Of a stretch of 64,000 bases of DNA, positions 36,365 through 45,374 are shown piece after piece (within the stretch, counting starts at the first letter, position 1; each line of letters starts with the position of its first letter). The stretch is from JABMQB01 sp963666575 (GTDB lineage: Bacteria > Bacteroidota > Bacteroidia > Bacteroidales > Prolixibacteraceae), in contig CAXXYG010000013.1 in the NCBI GenBank assembly GCA_963666575.2, positions 56,283 to 120,282 of the forward strand. Reading direction: 5' to 3'. The notes under the pieces were generated by a model. It saw only the letters and a list, made by a program, of their open reading frames with translations, did no database searches and was not told the DNA's origin. The translations under genes and the position numbers were made by a program.

Positions 36365-36655
36365 GCATGATCGGACAAAATAGCTGCGGCTTCGATGAAA
36401 AAAAGTGCAACGACGAAGAAAATTTGTCGGAACATGGACAAAATAAATGTAACACCGAACAAATTTAGTGGGAACACGGACAAAATAAGTGCAACACCGA
36501 ACAAATTTAGTGCGGCAACGGAGAAAAAAAGTGCAACGATGAAGAAAATAAAGAGAATGTTTAATTAAATAAATGCAATGTTTGACAAAATAAGTTGAAT
36601 GGTGTAGATAATTAAGAGACTGGTTAATTAAGTGTGAGACTGTTTAATTAATCCG
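36365..36655. repeat. Degenerate 21-bp tandem repeat array (about 14 units)
   Basis: Twelve consecutive units of exactly 21 bp run from 36365 to 36616, followed by two shorter AT-rich copies to 36655. A typical unit begins GCAACACCGAACAAATTTAG and ends AGT; alternate units read GGGAACACGGACAAAATAAG. Each unit has a GC-richer head (GCAACACCG, GCGGCAACGG) and an A-tract tail (ACAAAAT, GAAAAAAA). In one plus-strand frame the units read as heptads such as CNTEQI, CGNGEKK and CNDEENK, but stops interrupt most of them. The array lies in a gap between a divergently placed lipoprotein gene and the end of the hydrolase gene. There is no cas gene and no spacer structure. Confidence 0.8.
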
Positions 36656-36689
36656 TATTTCTTTTCGCTGCAACAACCAATTAAAGCTT

Positions 36690-38084
36690 TTACTCTTTTA
36701 GGAGAACCGATTTTCCATAATAGTCCTCCATACCATAGGTGTCCATATCCATTTTATTACCGTTAATGGTTGCTTGAATTTCAATAATGGTTTTACCTTT
36801 TGTCCGAAAAGTAAATTTAATACTGTTTCCTATCATCGACAAATTTTCAATTTTATAAGTGTCCTTTGGATTTGATACAGATCCAAACACCCGGTCTCCT
36901 TCGGTATTAAAAGCTACAGACAATTTATCAGTTTTATTTACCCAATTCCCCTTAAAAAACTGTTTTTCTTCCTTTTTTGCGCTCTCAGAATGTGTTACTA
37001 TTCTTTCCAAATATTCATTTAAAGTTAACCCACCTGCGGTAAAAAATTCTTCCGGAAGAATTGGAAATATCAATTCAGTAGTAAACTTTCGAACTTCCTG
37101 ATGTGAGTAGGGTATAAATTGACCTAAAACATTACCACCATTTTTAATGTCCATATTACAAATTAAAACAGGCTCCTTATTGGAGAAATCGATATCAGCC
37201 ATTGATATACTTTTTATTTCAGGGTTTAACCGTGTTTTAAAATAAACCTCTTTTTGCCGGGCATCATAAATGACCGACCATTCCGGTTCATCATTAACCT
37301 TAATTTTATCGAGCATATAAAATCCATAGTCGACACTATTTTCTGAAGGATTAAAGGCATTGAGTAAAACATCTGTTTTTATAAACCGGGGGATTTCAGG
37401 GTCATTTATATCTACTTCGTACTCTCCTCCATAGGGTTTAAAATATTTTATTAATTCCATTTCCCGGTCATAAGGTGTATTAAAAAGTGCGGGAATTGGC
37501 ATGTTTTTACCCTTGTGTACCACAACTTTACCATCGGCAAATGCAATTGCAGCAGTATTGCCCTGATTATCGCCAACAAAAAAATGCCAGCCCCAGCCAT
37601 CAATTTCAATATCAGATGCACATTGAATTGCTTCTTCGAGTGTTGAAAAATTATCGAGGATGTACTGCATCCAATTCATTTGGTTTAATTTTGGCAAACT
37701 ATCATTTTGTGGGTAATCTGCATCCTCATTCATCTCCCATATATATAGGCCCGCTTCATTCATCCCGCCATCAGGAAAATCTTTGCCAAAATTATTAAAC
37801 GTTACTGAACCATACCGTGAAATCCATGTATGCATAGATACTTTTTGTGGTTCTCTATTAATAATTTCATCCCACGTGCTGCCGGTTTTAAATATTCCCC
37901 TTTTATTAATAAAAACCATTCCGGGCACTCCCAAATCACCTTCATTTAAGTTGTGCCCGTAAATAAGAATGTTTCCTTTTTGAAGTTTAAAAGTTGAACA
38001 ACCAACAGAATGTAATGGAATTAAAAATAATAGGATAAGAGCGGCGCTACCAATTATTAGCAAGTAAAGGGATTTCGAATTCAT
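36690..38084 (-). CDS. Choloylglycine hydrolase-like Ntn amide hydrolase, secreted or anchored
   Basis: A 464-residue protein with an N-terminal hydrophobic segment (about 6-27) immediately followed by Cys29 in HSVGCSTFKL. In linear amide C-N hydrolases (penicillin V acylase, bile-salt hydrolase) an exposed N-terminal Cys is the nucleophile. Further family features are IYGHNLNEGD, FPDGGMNEAGLYIWE and NTPYDREMELIKYF, plus a C-terminal beta domain (about 365-464). The Cys also resembles a lipobox residue, so cleavage could either free the nucleophile or lipidate it. The substrate is unknown. It reads towards the 21-bp array. Confidence 0.7.
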   Translation of the reverse strand: MNSKSLYLLIIGSAALILLFLIPLHSVGCSTFKLQKGNILIYGHNLNEGDLGVPGMVFINKRGIFKTGSTWDEIINREPQKVSMHTWISRYGSVTFNNFGKDFPDGGMNEAGLYIWEMNEDADYPQNDSLPKLNQMNWMQYILDNFSTLEEAIQCASDIEIDGWGWHFFVGDNQGNTAAIAFADGKVVVHKGKNMPIPALFNTPYDREMELIKYFKPYGGEYEVDINDPEIPRFIKTDVLLNAFNPSENSVDYGFYMLDKIKVNDEPEWSVIYDARQKEVYFKTRLNPEIKSISMADIDFSNKEPVLICNMDIKNGGNVLGQFIPYSHQEVRKFTTELIFPILPEEFFTAGGLTLNEYLERIVTHSESAKKEEKQFFKGNWVNKTDKLSVAFNTEGDRVFGSVSNPKDTYKIENLSMIGNSIKFTFRTKGKTIIEIQATINGNKMDMDTYGMEDYYGKSVLLKE

Positions 38085-38317
38085 AAAAATGGAATTTATT
38101 GATTTTATAAAAATTTAGACGCACAACCAACCGACATGTTGCAATTTTTTAGTTTTTATCGTTTATAAAGTCTTTGGGGAAAACCACCGATAGTTTCCAG
38201 GATAAAGAAGATAAATCAGTTGGCAAGCGCAGTGTTCAGTTTACTTTATTCAGTATAAAATAGATAACCTAAAACCTTAAACATGTTTGATTGGAAGGCT
38301 GTAAACCATCAATTCTA

Positions 38318-38905
38318 CTAATCATTCATTTTTAATAATCGCCTGATATAAAACAAACAATAAAAAACAGCTGAATAAAGTACAACCGCAATGGCATAAT
38401 CCATCGGCGGAATACCTTTTCGCCCAAGAAATAATTTTACGGTATAAATTATTGAAAGAAAGACAAGGATAATTAAAGTATTTACATTCGGAGCTACTTG
38501 TTTTTTCATCAGAAGAAAGGCAGACACTAGCCATATTCCACCTAATAATATTAAAGCAATGCCTTCAATTAAATTGTGGTCAAAAACATTAACTATACCA
38601 TGTATAAAAGGGACAGCCCCTACAAGGAGCATACTTCGTGATAATCCTTTTACAATCCTCATACGGTTTTGATTATTGTGGATCGGAGGGAACAAACGGA
38701 CCTGTAAAGGTTCAACTTTAAATTCGTCAGCGGGCAAATCATTTTCCGATAAAATTAATCCTCTTTTTAGTGCCTCCGATACAGCCAACTTAGCAGCTTC
38801 CTCCTGATAATGGCTTCGTTTTTTTAAAACATTCAGCACTTCAGCATCGCTATACTCAGCATAGGTTTGTATTAAATCCTTGTGACCTTCGTTATTTTTG
38901 CCCAT
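38318..38905 (-). CDS. Membrane protein of unknown function, four helices
   Basis: A 195-residue protein. The first 85 residues are soluble and helical, with EYSDAEVLNVLKKRSHYQEEAAKLAVSEALKRG, a charged pattern seen at the start of many uncharacterised Bacteroidota proteins. Four hydrophobic helices follow (about 97-114, 119-140, 146-165, 172-191). No catalytic motif is visible. It is divergent from the alcohol dehydrogenase, with its ATG at 38905 and 94 bp between the starts. Confidence 0.75.
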   Translation of the reverse strand: MGKNNEGHKDLIQTYAEYSDAEVLNVLKKRSHYQEEAAKLAVSEALKRGLILSENDLPADEFKVEPLQVRLFPPIHNNQNRMRIVKGLSRSMLLVGAVPFIHGIVNVFDHNLIEGIALILLGGIWLVSAFLLMKKQVAPNVNTLIILVFLSIIYTVKLFLGRKGIPPMDYAIAVVLYSAVFYCLFYIRRLLKMND

Positions 38906-38999
38906 CGTATTTTTTCAAATTCAAAATAAAAAGTTAGCCCCTTTGTGAAACATTCATTATTTTTGAATGTTCAACTAATTTTATAAAACCAACCAACGA

Positions 39000-40160
39000 A
39001 TGTACAACTTCGAATTAAAAAATCCAGTAAAAATTTTATTTGGTAAAGGACAAATTACCAATATTGATAAAGAAATACCACAGGGAGTAAAAATCCTTTT
39101 AACATATGGCGGTGGAAGTATTAAAAAAAATGGCGTATACCAGCAAGTAAAAGAAGCACTTACAGCCAGGGAGGTAATTGAATTTGGAGGAATTGAACCC
39201 AACCCACATTACGAAACATGTATGGAGGCTGTTCAAATAATTAAAGCCGAAGGAATCGATTACATTTTATCAGTTGGTGGAGGCTCGGTTTTAGATGGCA
39301 CTAAATTTATAGCTGCGGCGGCTCTTTGGGAAGGAAATGATCCCTGGGAAATTCTTGCTCTACCTGCCCCAAAACCTGTTACAAAAGCAATGCCTCTAGG
39401 TGCGGTTTTGACTTTACCTGCCACCGGTTCCGAAATGAATGGCAATGCAGTTATCACACGTTGGGAGACAAAAGAAAAACTGGCATTTGCCTCACCACTG
39501 GTAATGCCACAATTTTCGGTCCTCGACCCTGAAACCATCTATTCACTTCCCGACAAACAGGTTGCTAACGGAATCGTTGATGCATTTATACATGTAATGG
39601 AACAATACCTCACCTACCCAGTTAATGCAAAGATACAGGACCGTTTTGCCGAGGCCATCTTATTAAATTTAATTGAAGAAGGCCCCAAATACTTAAAAAA
39701 CCGGACCGATTACGATTCGGCAGCTAATTTTATGTGGAGTGCAACGATGGCCCTTAATGGACTAATAGGTGCCGGTGTTCCTCAAGATTGGGCAACGCAT
39801 ATGATTGGACATGAGTTAACCGCTTTCCATGGCATTGACCACGGTAGGACATTAGCCATTGTTTTACCGGGGATTATGCACATCAGAAGAGAACAGAAAA
39901 AAGATAAAATACTTCAATACGGCGAACGCATTTGGGGGATTTCCGAAGGAACTGAAACTGAAAAAATTAACCTCGCTATTTCTAAAACGGTTGACTTTTT
40001 TGAATCACTGGGAGTGCCCACAAAATTATCGGATTATAATGTCCCTGCCGAATCAATCACAAAAATAGTTAACCGGTTTAAAGAAAGAGGCCTAAAACTG
40101 AGCGAAACAGGTGATTTAGCTTTTGATGAAATAGAAAAAGTTTTGAAAAACAGGCTATAG
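39000..40160 (+). CDS. Iron-containing alcohol dehydrogenase (YqhD/butanol dehydrogenase type)
   Basis: A 386-residue group III alcohol dehydrogenase that reduces aldehydes with NAD(P)H. FELKNPVKILFGKGQI opens the Rossmann-like domain, ILSVGGGSVLDGTKFIAAAALWEG (about 88-111) binds nucleotide, LTLPATGSEMNGNAVIT follows, and metal ligands appear in ANGIVDAFIHVMEQYL and HMIGHELTAFHGIDHGRTLAI. The form ALWEGNDPWEIL matches the YqhD branch. Substrate is not determined by sequence; broad aldehyde detoxification is usual. Confidence 0.93.
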   Translation: MYNFELKNPVKILFGKGQITNIDKEIPQGVKILLTYGGGSIKKNGVYQQVKEALTAREVIEFGGIEPNPHYETCMEAVQIIKAEGIDYILSVGGGSVLDGTKFIAAAALWEGNDPWEILALPAPKPVTKAMPLGAVLTLPATGSEMNGNAVITRWETKEKLAFASPLVMPQFSVLDPETIYSLPDKQVANGIVDAFIHVMEQYLTYPVNAKIQDRFAEAILLNLIEEGPKYLKNRTDYDSAANFMWSATMALNGLIGAGVPQDWATHMIGHELTAFHGIDHGRTLAIVLPGIMHIRREQKKDKILQYGERIWGISEGTETEKINLAISKTVDFFESLGVPTKLSDYNVPAESITKIVNRFKERGLKLSETGDLAFDEIEKVLKNRL

Positions 40161-40181
40161 TACTTACATGTATTTCAAAAG

Positions 40182-40210
40182 ATGCTGCCCGGTTATTCAC
40201 CAGGTGGCAT
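40182..40210 (+). terminator. Possible terminator after the alcohol dehydrogenase
   Basis: ATGCTGCC pairs with GGTGGCAT (using G-U pairs) and is followed by TTTTTG. It overlaps the last codons of the converging aminotransferase gene, so the structure may be partly coincidental. Confidence 0.4.
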
Positions 40211-41026
40211 TTTTTGTTTAATGAAGTTTGCTACCAACTTATCGTATTCAGATAATAAACGTCGAATAATTAAATTGTTTGCATCAAACAACATGCTTCC
40301 TATCAAGCTCACTGGTAGCACCTTGGGTGACGTACCTGTTATGAACACGGAATCAAATAATTCCAAATCATTCACCGGAATGTTTTTTTCATTTACTCGT
40401 ATCCCAAGTTGTTGAGCGATCTGAATTACCTTTTGCCGTGTAATTCCATTCAGTACTTCTGAAACCGGGGGTGTAAATAATTGGGATTCCTTGATAAAAA
40501 AAACATTTGACCGGCTTCCTTCGGTAATACATCCCTCTTTATTCACCAAAAACACTTCAAAAAAATGGTGGTTTTTTATTTCTAAATCGGCTTTACCGCG
40601 TACTGAGGGCAAAACACTTTTAACTTCAGGGTTATTACGTTCAGCTTCCAACAATCCACAGGAAACACCGTCTGAATAGTTTTTTTCGGAAGGGTATTTG
40701 AAAGGAATAAAATAAATCCAACTATCGGTATTTGTTTTTTTTAAATGATAAACTATTTTAAAATTCCCAAACTCCAGGTGGTTTAATTTTATAAGGTTTT
40801 GAATCCTTTCAGAGAGCTGTTTTTTATTAATTTGCAAATCAGAACCTGATTTCTGCATTGAATTCTGCAGCCTTTGTAAATGATCTTCGAGAAAAACAGG
40901 AATCGTATTAATAACACGAATCACTTCATACACAACCGTTCCATGGTTTATAGCAAAACCAGAAAAATTTTCAGCAGGAAAAACCTCCCTGTTTTTATAA
41001 AAATATTCGCCCTTTACAATTTCCAT
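40193..41026 (-). CDS. Class IV aminotransferase (PLP-dependent; specificity unclear)
   Basis: A 277-residue fold-type IV PLP enzyme. FAINHGTVVYEVIRVINTIPVFLEDHLQRL is the N-terminal block, RGKADLEIKNHHFFE carries the likely Schiff-base Lys, and ITEGSRSNVFFIKESQLFTPP and LNGITRQKVIQIAQQLGI are the standard C-terminal motifs. Relatives are branched-chain aminotransferase, D-amino-acid aminotransferase and aminodeoxychorismate lyase. The GSRSNVFF form does not settle which. It stands alone and ends towards the alcohol dehydrogenase. Confidence 0.85.
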   Translation of the reverse strand: MEIVKGEYFYKNREVFPAENFSGFAINHGTVVYEVIRVINTIPVFLEDHLQRLQNSMQKSGSDLQINKKQLSERIQNLIKLNHLEFGNFKIVYHLKKTNTDSWIYFIPFKYPSEKNYSDGVSCGLLEAERNNPEVKSVLPSVRGKADLEIKNHHFFEVFLVNKEGCITEGSRSNVFFIKESQLFTPPVSEVLNGITRQKVIQIAQQLGIRVNEKNIPVNDLELFDSVFITGTSPKVLPVSLIGSMLFDANNLIIRRLLSEYDKLVANFIKQKMPPGE

Positions 41027-41096
41027 TTAAAATCATATTCAACATTAATAAAAGTGAACATACAAAAAATTCTGTGAGTTATAATATTTCCATAAA

Positions 41097-41124
41097 AAAA
41101 GGCGCCTTAAAATTGGCGCCTTTT
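41097..41124 (-). terminator. Rho-independent terminator of the 1361-residue surface protein
   Basis: AAAAGGCGCC pairs with GGCGCCTTTT around an 8-nt loop. On the minus strand the stem lies 23 bp after the stop and ends in a run of seven T. Confidence 0.85.
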
Positions 41125-41146
41125 AATTAACTCTATCTATAAAAGA

Positions 41147-44100
41147 TTATTTCCTGTCTAATATTATTTTTTTCACAATTTCGTTCTCACCAACTTTTAG
41201 TTTTACGAAATACATGCCGCTGGTTTGGTCATCCAAATTAAAACGAATTGTTTCGGCAACAATGTAATTTTTTCGGAAAACTTCGGCACCAACAATGTTA
41301 TAAACCGAAACTTCAACTTCGGAATGTGAATTCTCAAAGTCAACGTTAACCATACCTCGTGTTGGATTAGGGTACAATTTAACTTCGAAACCAGAAGCTA
41401 ATCCGGGAACATTGGTAATAACACTGTGGTCAAGCCAAATGGTGAAATTAATATCTTCAACCTCCGGAATGGATGAATTAAGCGTTACAACCATATTAGT
41501 ATCCTGAGTATAACCAGCCTTACTAACATTAACATTGTAGATCCCAGCTTCTAGCCCTTCGAATATATATTCACCTGTGGCATTGGTTTGAACAGTATCA
41601 ACAACCAGCGATCCGATTTTTAAAACCATATCGACATTTGCTGCAAGATTACCCACAACTGTTCCTCCAGTTACAGAACCGGCAATTCCCATCTCACCTT
41701 CGCGTTCAACAACCATTCCTGAAATAGTATATATACTGTTAACAGTCACAATAAATAAATCAGTAGCTGTTAAACCGCCATTATCAGTAGCAGTAACTTT
41801 TAAAATAATACTACCAATTGAGGCATCATTTGCCGGACTAACGGTTAGTTCTCCTGTTAAGGAATTAAAGGTTATCCATGAAGGTAATGACCAATCATTA
41901 CTGAATTTTACCTCTAACCTTAAAGAATCACCTGCATCAACATCGTCAAATACATTTGCCAGCGAAACTGTTTTAGAACTAAACAAGTCAACTGAAATAT
42001 TCGCAACTTCATTAGCCACAAACGGTGTGTCATTTACTGCCGATACCGTAACTGTCAGGGTATCGTAAACACACAATGACCCTGGTATTCCTGCATCACA
42101 AACTTCAACTACAACCATATCTGTTCCGTTAAAATCAGCATTTGCAGCATAAGTATATGCACCATCGGCAGCCACTGTAAATACGCCATTTGCGGGGGCT
42201 TTTACCGGAATTACGTTAGCTGTTAAAACAGTACCGTCAATATCGCTGTCACCGGCATCAATCAAATCGCCTGAGCCATTTCCTTCTTCAGCAATAGACA
42301 ATACATCATTATCAACAACAGGTGCATCATTTACAGGATTAATGGTAATAAAAATGGTATCGTTGAGGCAAATAGGTGCTCCAACACCGGCATCGCATAC
42401 TTGAGCCACCACCATATCAGTACCATTATAATTTAATGCAGGAGTGTAAGTATATATTCCATCAGCAGCAATTGTAATTGTTCCATGCGATGGCCCAACC
42501 AAAGGAGTTGTTTTTGCATTTAAACCTGAACCATCCGGATCAACATCGCCTGCATCAATTAAATCGCCATTGGCATTATTATCTTCATCAATAACATGAG
42601 TTTCATTATCGACGGTTGGAAAATCATTAACCGGCGCCACAGTTATATATACAAATGCATTGGCACACTTGATATTTGGATTAATATCGCAAATCTGATA
42701 TTTTATCTTATCATTTCCACTCCAGTTTTTGGGTGGGCTGTATTCTATATACGATGGATTTGATCCTGAAACATGAGCGGTACCTCCACTGGTTGGCCCT
42801 TCCAAAATATACAATCTTAAAGCGTCATTCTCAACGTCCCAGTCATTATCAAGCACATAAAATTTATTTCCCAATACATCCTCATATACGCTGTAATAAT
42901 CATCATTAGCAACGGGTTGGTCATTCACCGAATTTATAACAATATAAACCATTGCCGAATCAGTTTTACCATCGGCATCCGAAACTTTATACTGCAAGGT
43001 ATCAAAACCAAAATAATTTAGATCCGGATCGTATGTGATTTCTCCAGTGGTAGTATTTAATTCTACTGTCCCAACTTTAGTACTGTCTAAAATCGACATT
43101 GTTGCAGGATTAACATCATCATCACAATCAAGGTCGTTGGTTAACGGATTAAATGTGAATGTAATGTCTTCATCGGTTGACACATTATCGTTGGCAATAA
43201 TAAACTTAAAGTCTAAATCGATAAGCTGGTTGCAAGTTGAACTATTCCCGTTGCTATCGACTGCCGTCCATATAATATTTGTTATACCTCCGTCAAATAG
43301 CTGATTTATAGTATCAGAACCTGTTCCAACATTAGCGCCTGTAAGCTCCCACCAAATTGTATCAATACCACAAATATCTGTGGCTGTTGCAGGATCAATT
43401 TTTAATATTGTATCGCACGATACAGAACCCAACAAACTACTAATGTCTGCAGGACAACTTGTAATTAATGGTGGAATTGTATCAAGCACCGTAACATGTG
43501 CTACAAGAGAATCAAGGTTATCGCTGGAATCCCAGGCATACAACCAAATATCGTGTACACCTGTATCTCCACAATTAAACAATGTATCGCTTAAAGCCAG
43601 TGAATCAATGCTACAATTATCATAACTGCCATTATTCACATAACCGGTATCGATACTCACCGACCCCGATGCGCTTAAATACACTGTTGTATCCTTAGTA
43701 ATAACAGTTGGCCTGATAGTATCTTTTACAATCACATTTACTTCGAATGAATCACGGTTGGCAAATGAATCGTCGGCATAAATCCAAACCTTATTTGTAT
43801 CTCGTTCATTACATTCAAAACTATCCTTCGTTATCCACACCGAATCGATGCCACAATTATCCCACAGCGTATCAATCACAAATGACGTATCGATTACTAC
43901 TAAACCGGCGCTATTGAGATATACCGTGGTATCCATTCCAACAAGATGAGGCCCAATGGAGTCCAGGATAGTAATATAAACCATGGTTGAATCTTTATTC
44001 CCGGCTGTATCCATGGCAATCACATAAATCGAATCAAGTGGTGTACAATTAAACGTATCGTTACTTAACCATACCGAATCGATGTTGCAATTGTCCCAGG

Positions 44101-45232
44101 TACTATCCAATACAAACGTTGTATCGATGCCTACTCCACCGGCACTATCAATATAAACAGTAGTATCAGAGGCGTATACATGCGGAAGAATTGTATCCTT
44201 AACTATTATCTCTACCATTACTGAATCAGAATTACCCGTTGTATCGCGTGCATACAAATAAACCTGATTGGTATCAAGGTCGGTACACCTAAATGTATCA
44301 ACCGTCATCCAAACCGAATCAACACCACAGGCATCCCAACTACTTACATAAATGGCACTTGTATCAACTCCAACTCCACCGGCACTGTCAAGGTAAAGGA
44401 CAGCATCTTTCCCAACAATACTTGGAACAATGGAGTCTTTAACAATTACCTTAAATACAACACTTGTATCTATATTCCCGGCCTCATCTTTCATGTACAG
44501 GAACACATTGTTGGTATCAAGATTGTTCACCAAAAATGTATCCTGACTCAACCAAACCGAATCGAGGCACAAACCATTGTCCCACCTACTTGTTGTCACC
44601 ATAGCTGTGTCGAGGACATACCTGCCATTTAAACTATCAAGATATACAGTTGTATCGTGGGCCACAATTATGGGGAAGATTGTATCTGCTACTGTCACAG
44701 TACTTATTGCCGTACCAACATTACCTGCAGTATCGCGGGCATAGATGGTAACACTATTTTCTCCCCATTCTGTACAATTAAACGTATCGAGGCTTAACCA
44801 CACCGAATCTAATGTACAATCTTCAACAATTCCGGTTTGTACAAAACTAGTGTCAATGCCAACTCCCCCAGCACTATCAAGGTACACAGTAGTATCTGTT
44901 TTTGTAATAACAGGCGCTGCAGTGTCCCGTACAATCACGTAAAATTGAGCTGAATCTATTGCAATTCCTGATTCCCACCCGATTAAAAGCACACTGGTTG
45001 AATCGTAAGGAAACTTAGTTCCTGAACCGGAATAAGCTCCGGTATCAACAATACCGGCTGAGAACTCGTAACTTACACTGTCAATAGTTCCGCCTGCCGT
45101 ATCACCATAGTTTACAATTATTGAATCGCATGATACAATAACAGTATCGTTTTGTACAGGAGAAAACTGCCCAAAGGCAACATTCCCAGCCAAAAACAAC
45201 ACAAAAAATAAAAAGGTAGAGATTTGTTTCAT
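41147..45232 (-). CDS. Large T9SS surface protein with tandem beta-domain repeats
   Basis: A 1361-residue secreted protein: signal peptide (FLFFVLFLAGNVAFG), then six tandem repeats of about 80 residues, each opening KDTTVYLDSAGGVGIDTSFV-like and containing DNCGIDSVWLSxDTFNC and an LYARDTAGNxDS strand, with two conserved cysteines. A HYR-like domain follows, then four cadherin-like/VCBS units (ANDNVSTDEDITFTF, VNDQPVANDDYY, VNDFPTVDNET, VNDAPVVDND), a dystroglycan-type cadherin domain (DDVDAGDSLRLEV), a carboxypeptidase-regulatory-like domain (GEYIFEGLEAGIYNVNVSKAGY) and a C-terminal T9SS sorting domain (VKLYPNPTRGMVNVDF, TSGMYFVKLKVGENEIVKKI). It should be exported by type IX secretion to the surface. 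Adhesion is plausible but not shown. No indel was seen over 4 kb. Confidence 0.88.
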   Translation of the reverse strand: MKQISTFLFFVLFLAGNVAFGQFSPVQNDTVIVSCDSIIVNYGDTAGGTIDSVSYEFSAGIVDTGAYSGSGTKFPYDSTSVLLIGWESGIAIDSAQFYVIVRDTAAPVITKTDTTVYLDSAGGVGIDTSFVQTGIVEDCTLDSVWLSLDTFNCTEWGENSVTIYARDTAGNVGTAISTVTVADTIFPIIVAHDTTVYLDSLNGRYVLDTAMVTTSRWDNGLCLDSVWLSQDTFLVNNLDTNNVFLYMKDEAGNIDTSVVFKVIVKDSIVPSIVGKDAVLYLDSAGGVGVDTSAIYVSSWDACGVDSVWMTVDTFRCTDLDTNQVYLYARDTTGNSDSVMVEIIVKDTILPHVYASDTTVYIDSAGGVGIDTTFVLDSTWDNCNIDSVWLSNDTFNCTPLDSIYVIAMDTAGNKDSTMVYITILDSIGPHLVGMDTTVYLNSAGLVVIDTSFVIDTLWDNCGIDSVWITKDSFECNERDTNKVWIYADDSFANRDSFEVNVIVKDTIRPTVITKDTTVYLSASGSVSIDTGYVNNGSYDNCSIDSLALSDTLFNCGDTGVHDIWLYAWDSSDNLDSLVAHVTVLDTIPPLITSCPADISSLLGSVSCDTILKIDPATATDICGIDTIWWELTGANVGTGSDTINQLFDGGITNIIWTAVDSNGNSSTCNQLIDLDFKFIIANDNVSTDEDITFTFNPLTNDLDCDDDVNPATMSILDSTKVGTVELNTTTGEITYDPDLNYFGFDTLQYKVSDADGKTDSAMVYIVINSVNDQPVANDDYYSVYEDVLGNKFYVLDNDWDVENDALRLYILEGPTSGGTAHVSGSNPSYIEYSPPKNWSGNDKIKYQICDINPNIKCANAFVYITVAPVNDFPTVDNETHVIDEDNNANGDLIDAGDVDPDGSGLNAKTTPLVGPSHGTITIAADGIYTYTPALNYNGTDMVVAQVCDAGVGAPICLNDTIFITINPVNDAPVVDNDVLSIAEEGNGSGDLIDAGDSDIDGTVLTANVIPVKAPANGVFTVAADGAYTYAANADFNGTDMVVVEVCDAGIPGSLCVYDTLTVTVSAVNDTPFVANEVANISVDLFSSKTVSLANVFDDVDAGDSLRLEVKFSNDWSLPSWITFNSLTGELTVSPANDASIGSIILKVTATDNGGLTATDLFIVTVNSIYTISGMVVEREGEMGIAGSVTGGTVVGNLAANVDMVLKIGSLVVDTVQTNATGEYIFEGLEAGIYNVNVSKAGYTQDTNMVVTLNSSIPEVEDINFTIWLDHSVITNVPGLASGFEVKLYPNPTRGMVNVDFENSHSEVEVSVYNIVGAEVFRKNYIVAETIRFNLDDQTSGMYFVKLKVGENEIVKKIILDRK

Positions 45233-45374
45233 ATAATTAATTTTAAAATATTTCTTTTTCAGAATTACAATTTACAACAATATTACTTATTTTATGAATC
45301 ATTATGTTAATAAAGGGCAACTTGACATTTTTAAACAATAAAAAACAACTTATTAATCAGACTACTTTAATGCA

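Noticed and set aside
36365..36655. Tandem array considered as a CRISPR
   Set aside because: Units are directly adjacent 21-mers with no unique spacers and no cas genes, so a CRISPR is excluded.
36365..36655. Array considered as plasmid-type iterons or an origin
   Set aside because: No replication initiator gene, DnaA-box cluster or partition gene is nearby, and the neighbours are ordinary chromosomal genes.
41147..45232. Repetitive T9SS gene considered as an assembly duplication
   Set aside because: The repeats differ at most positions at DNA level and keep frame throughout, so they are old gene-internal duplications.
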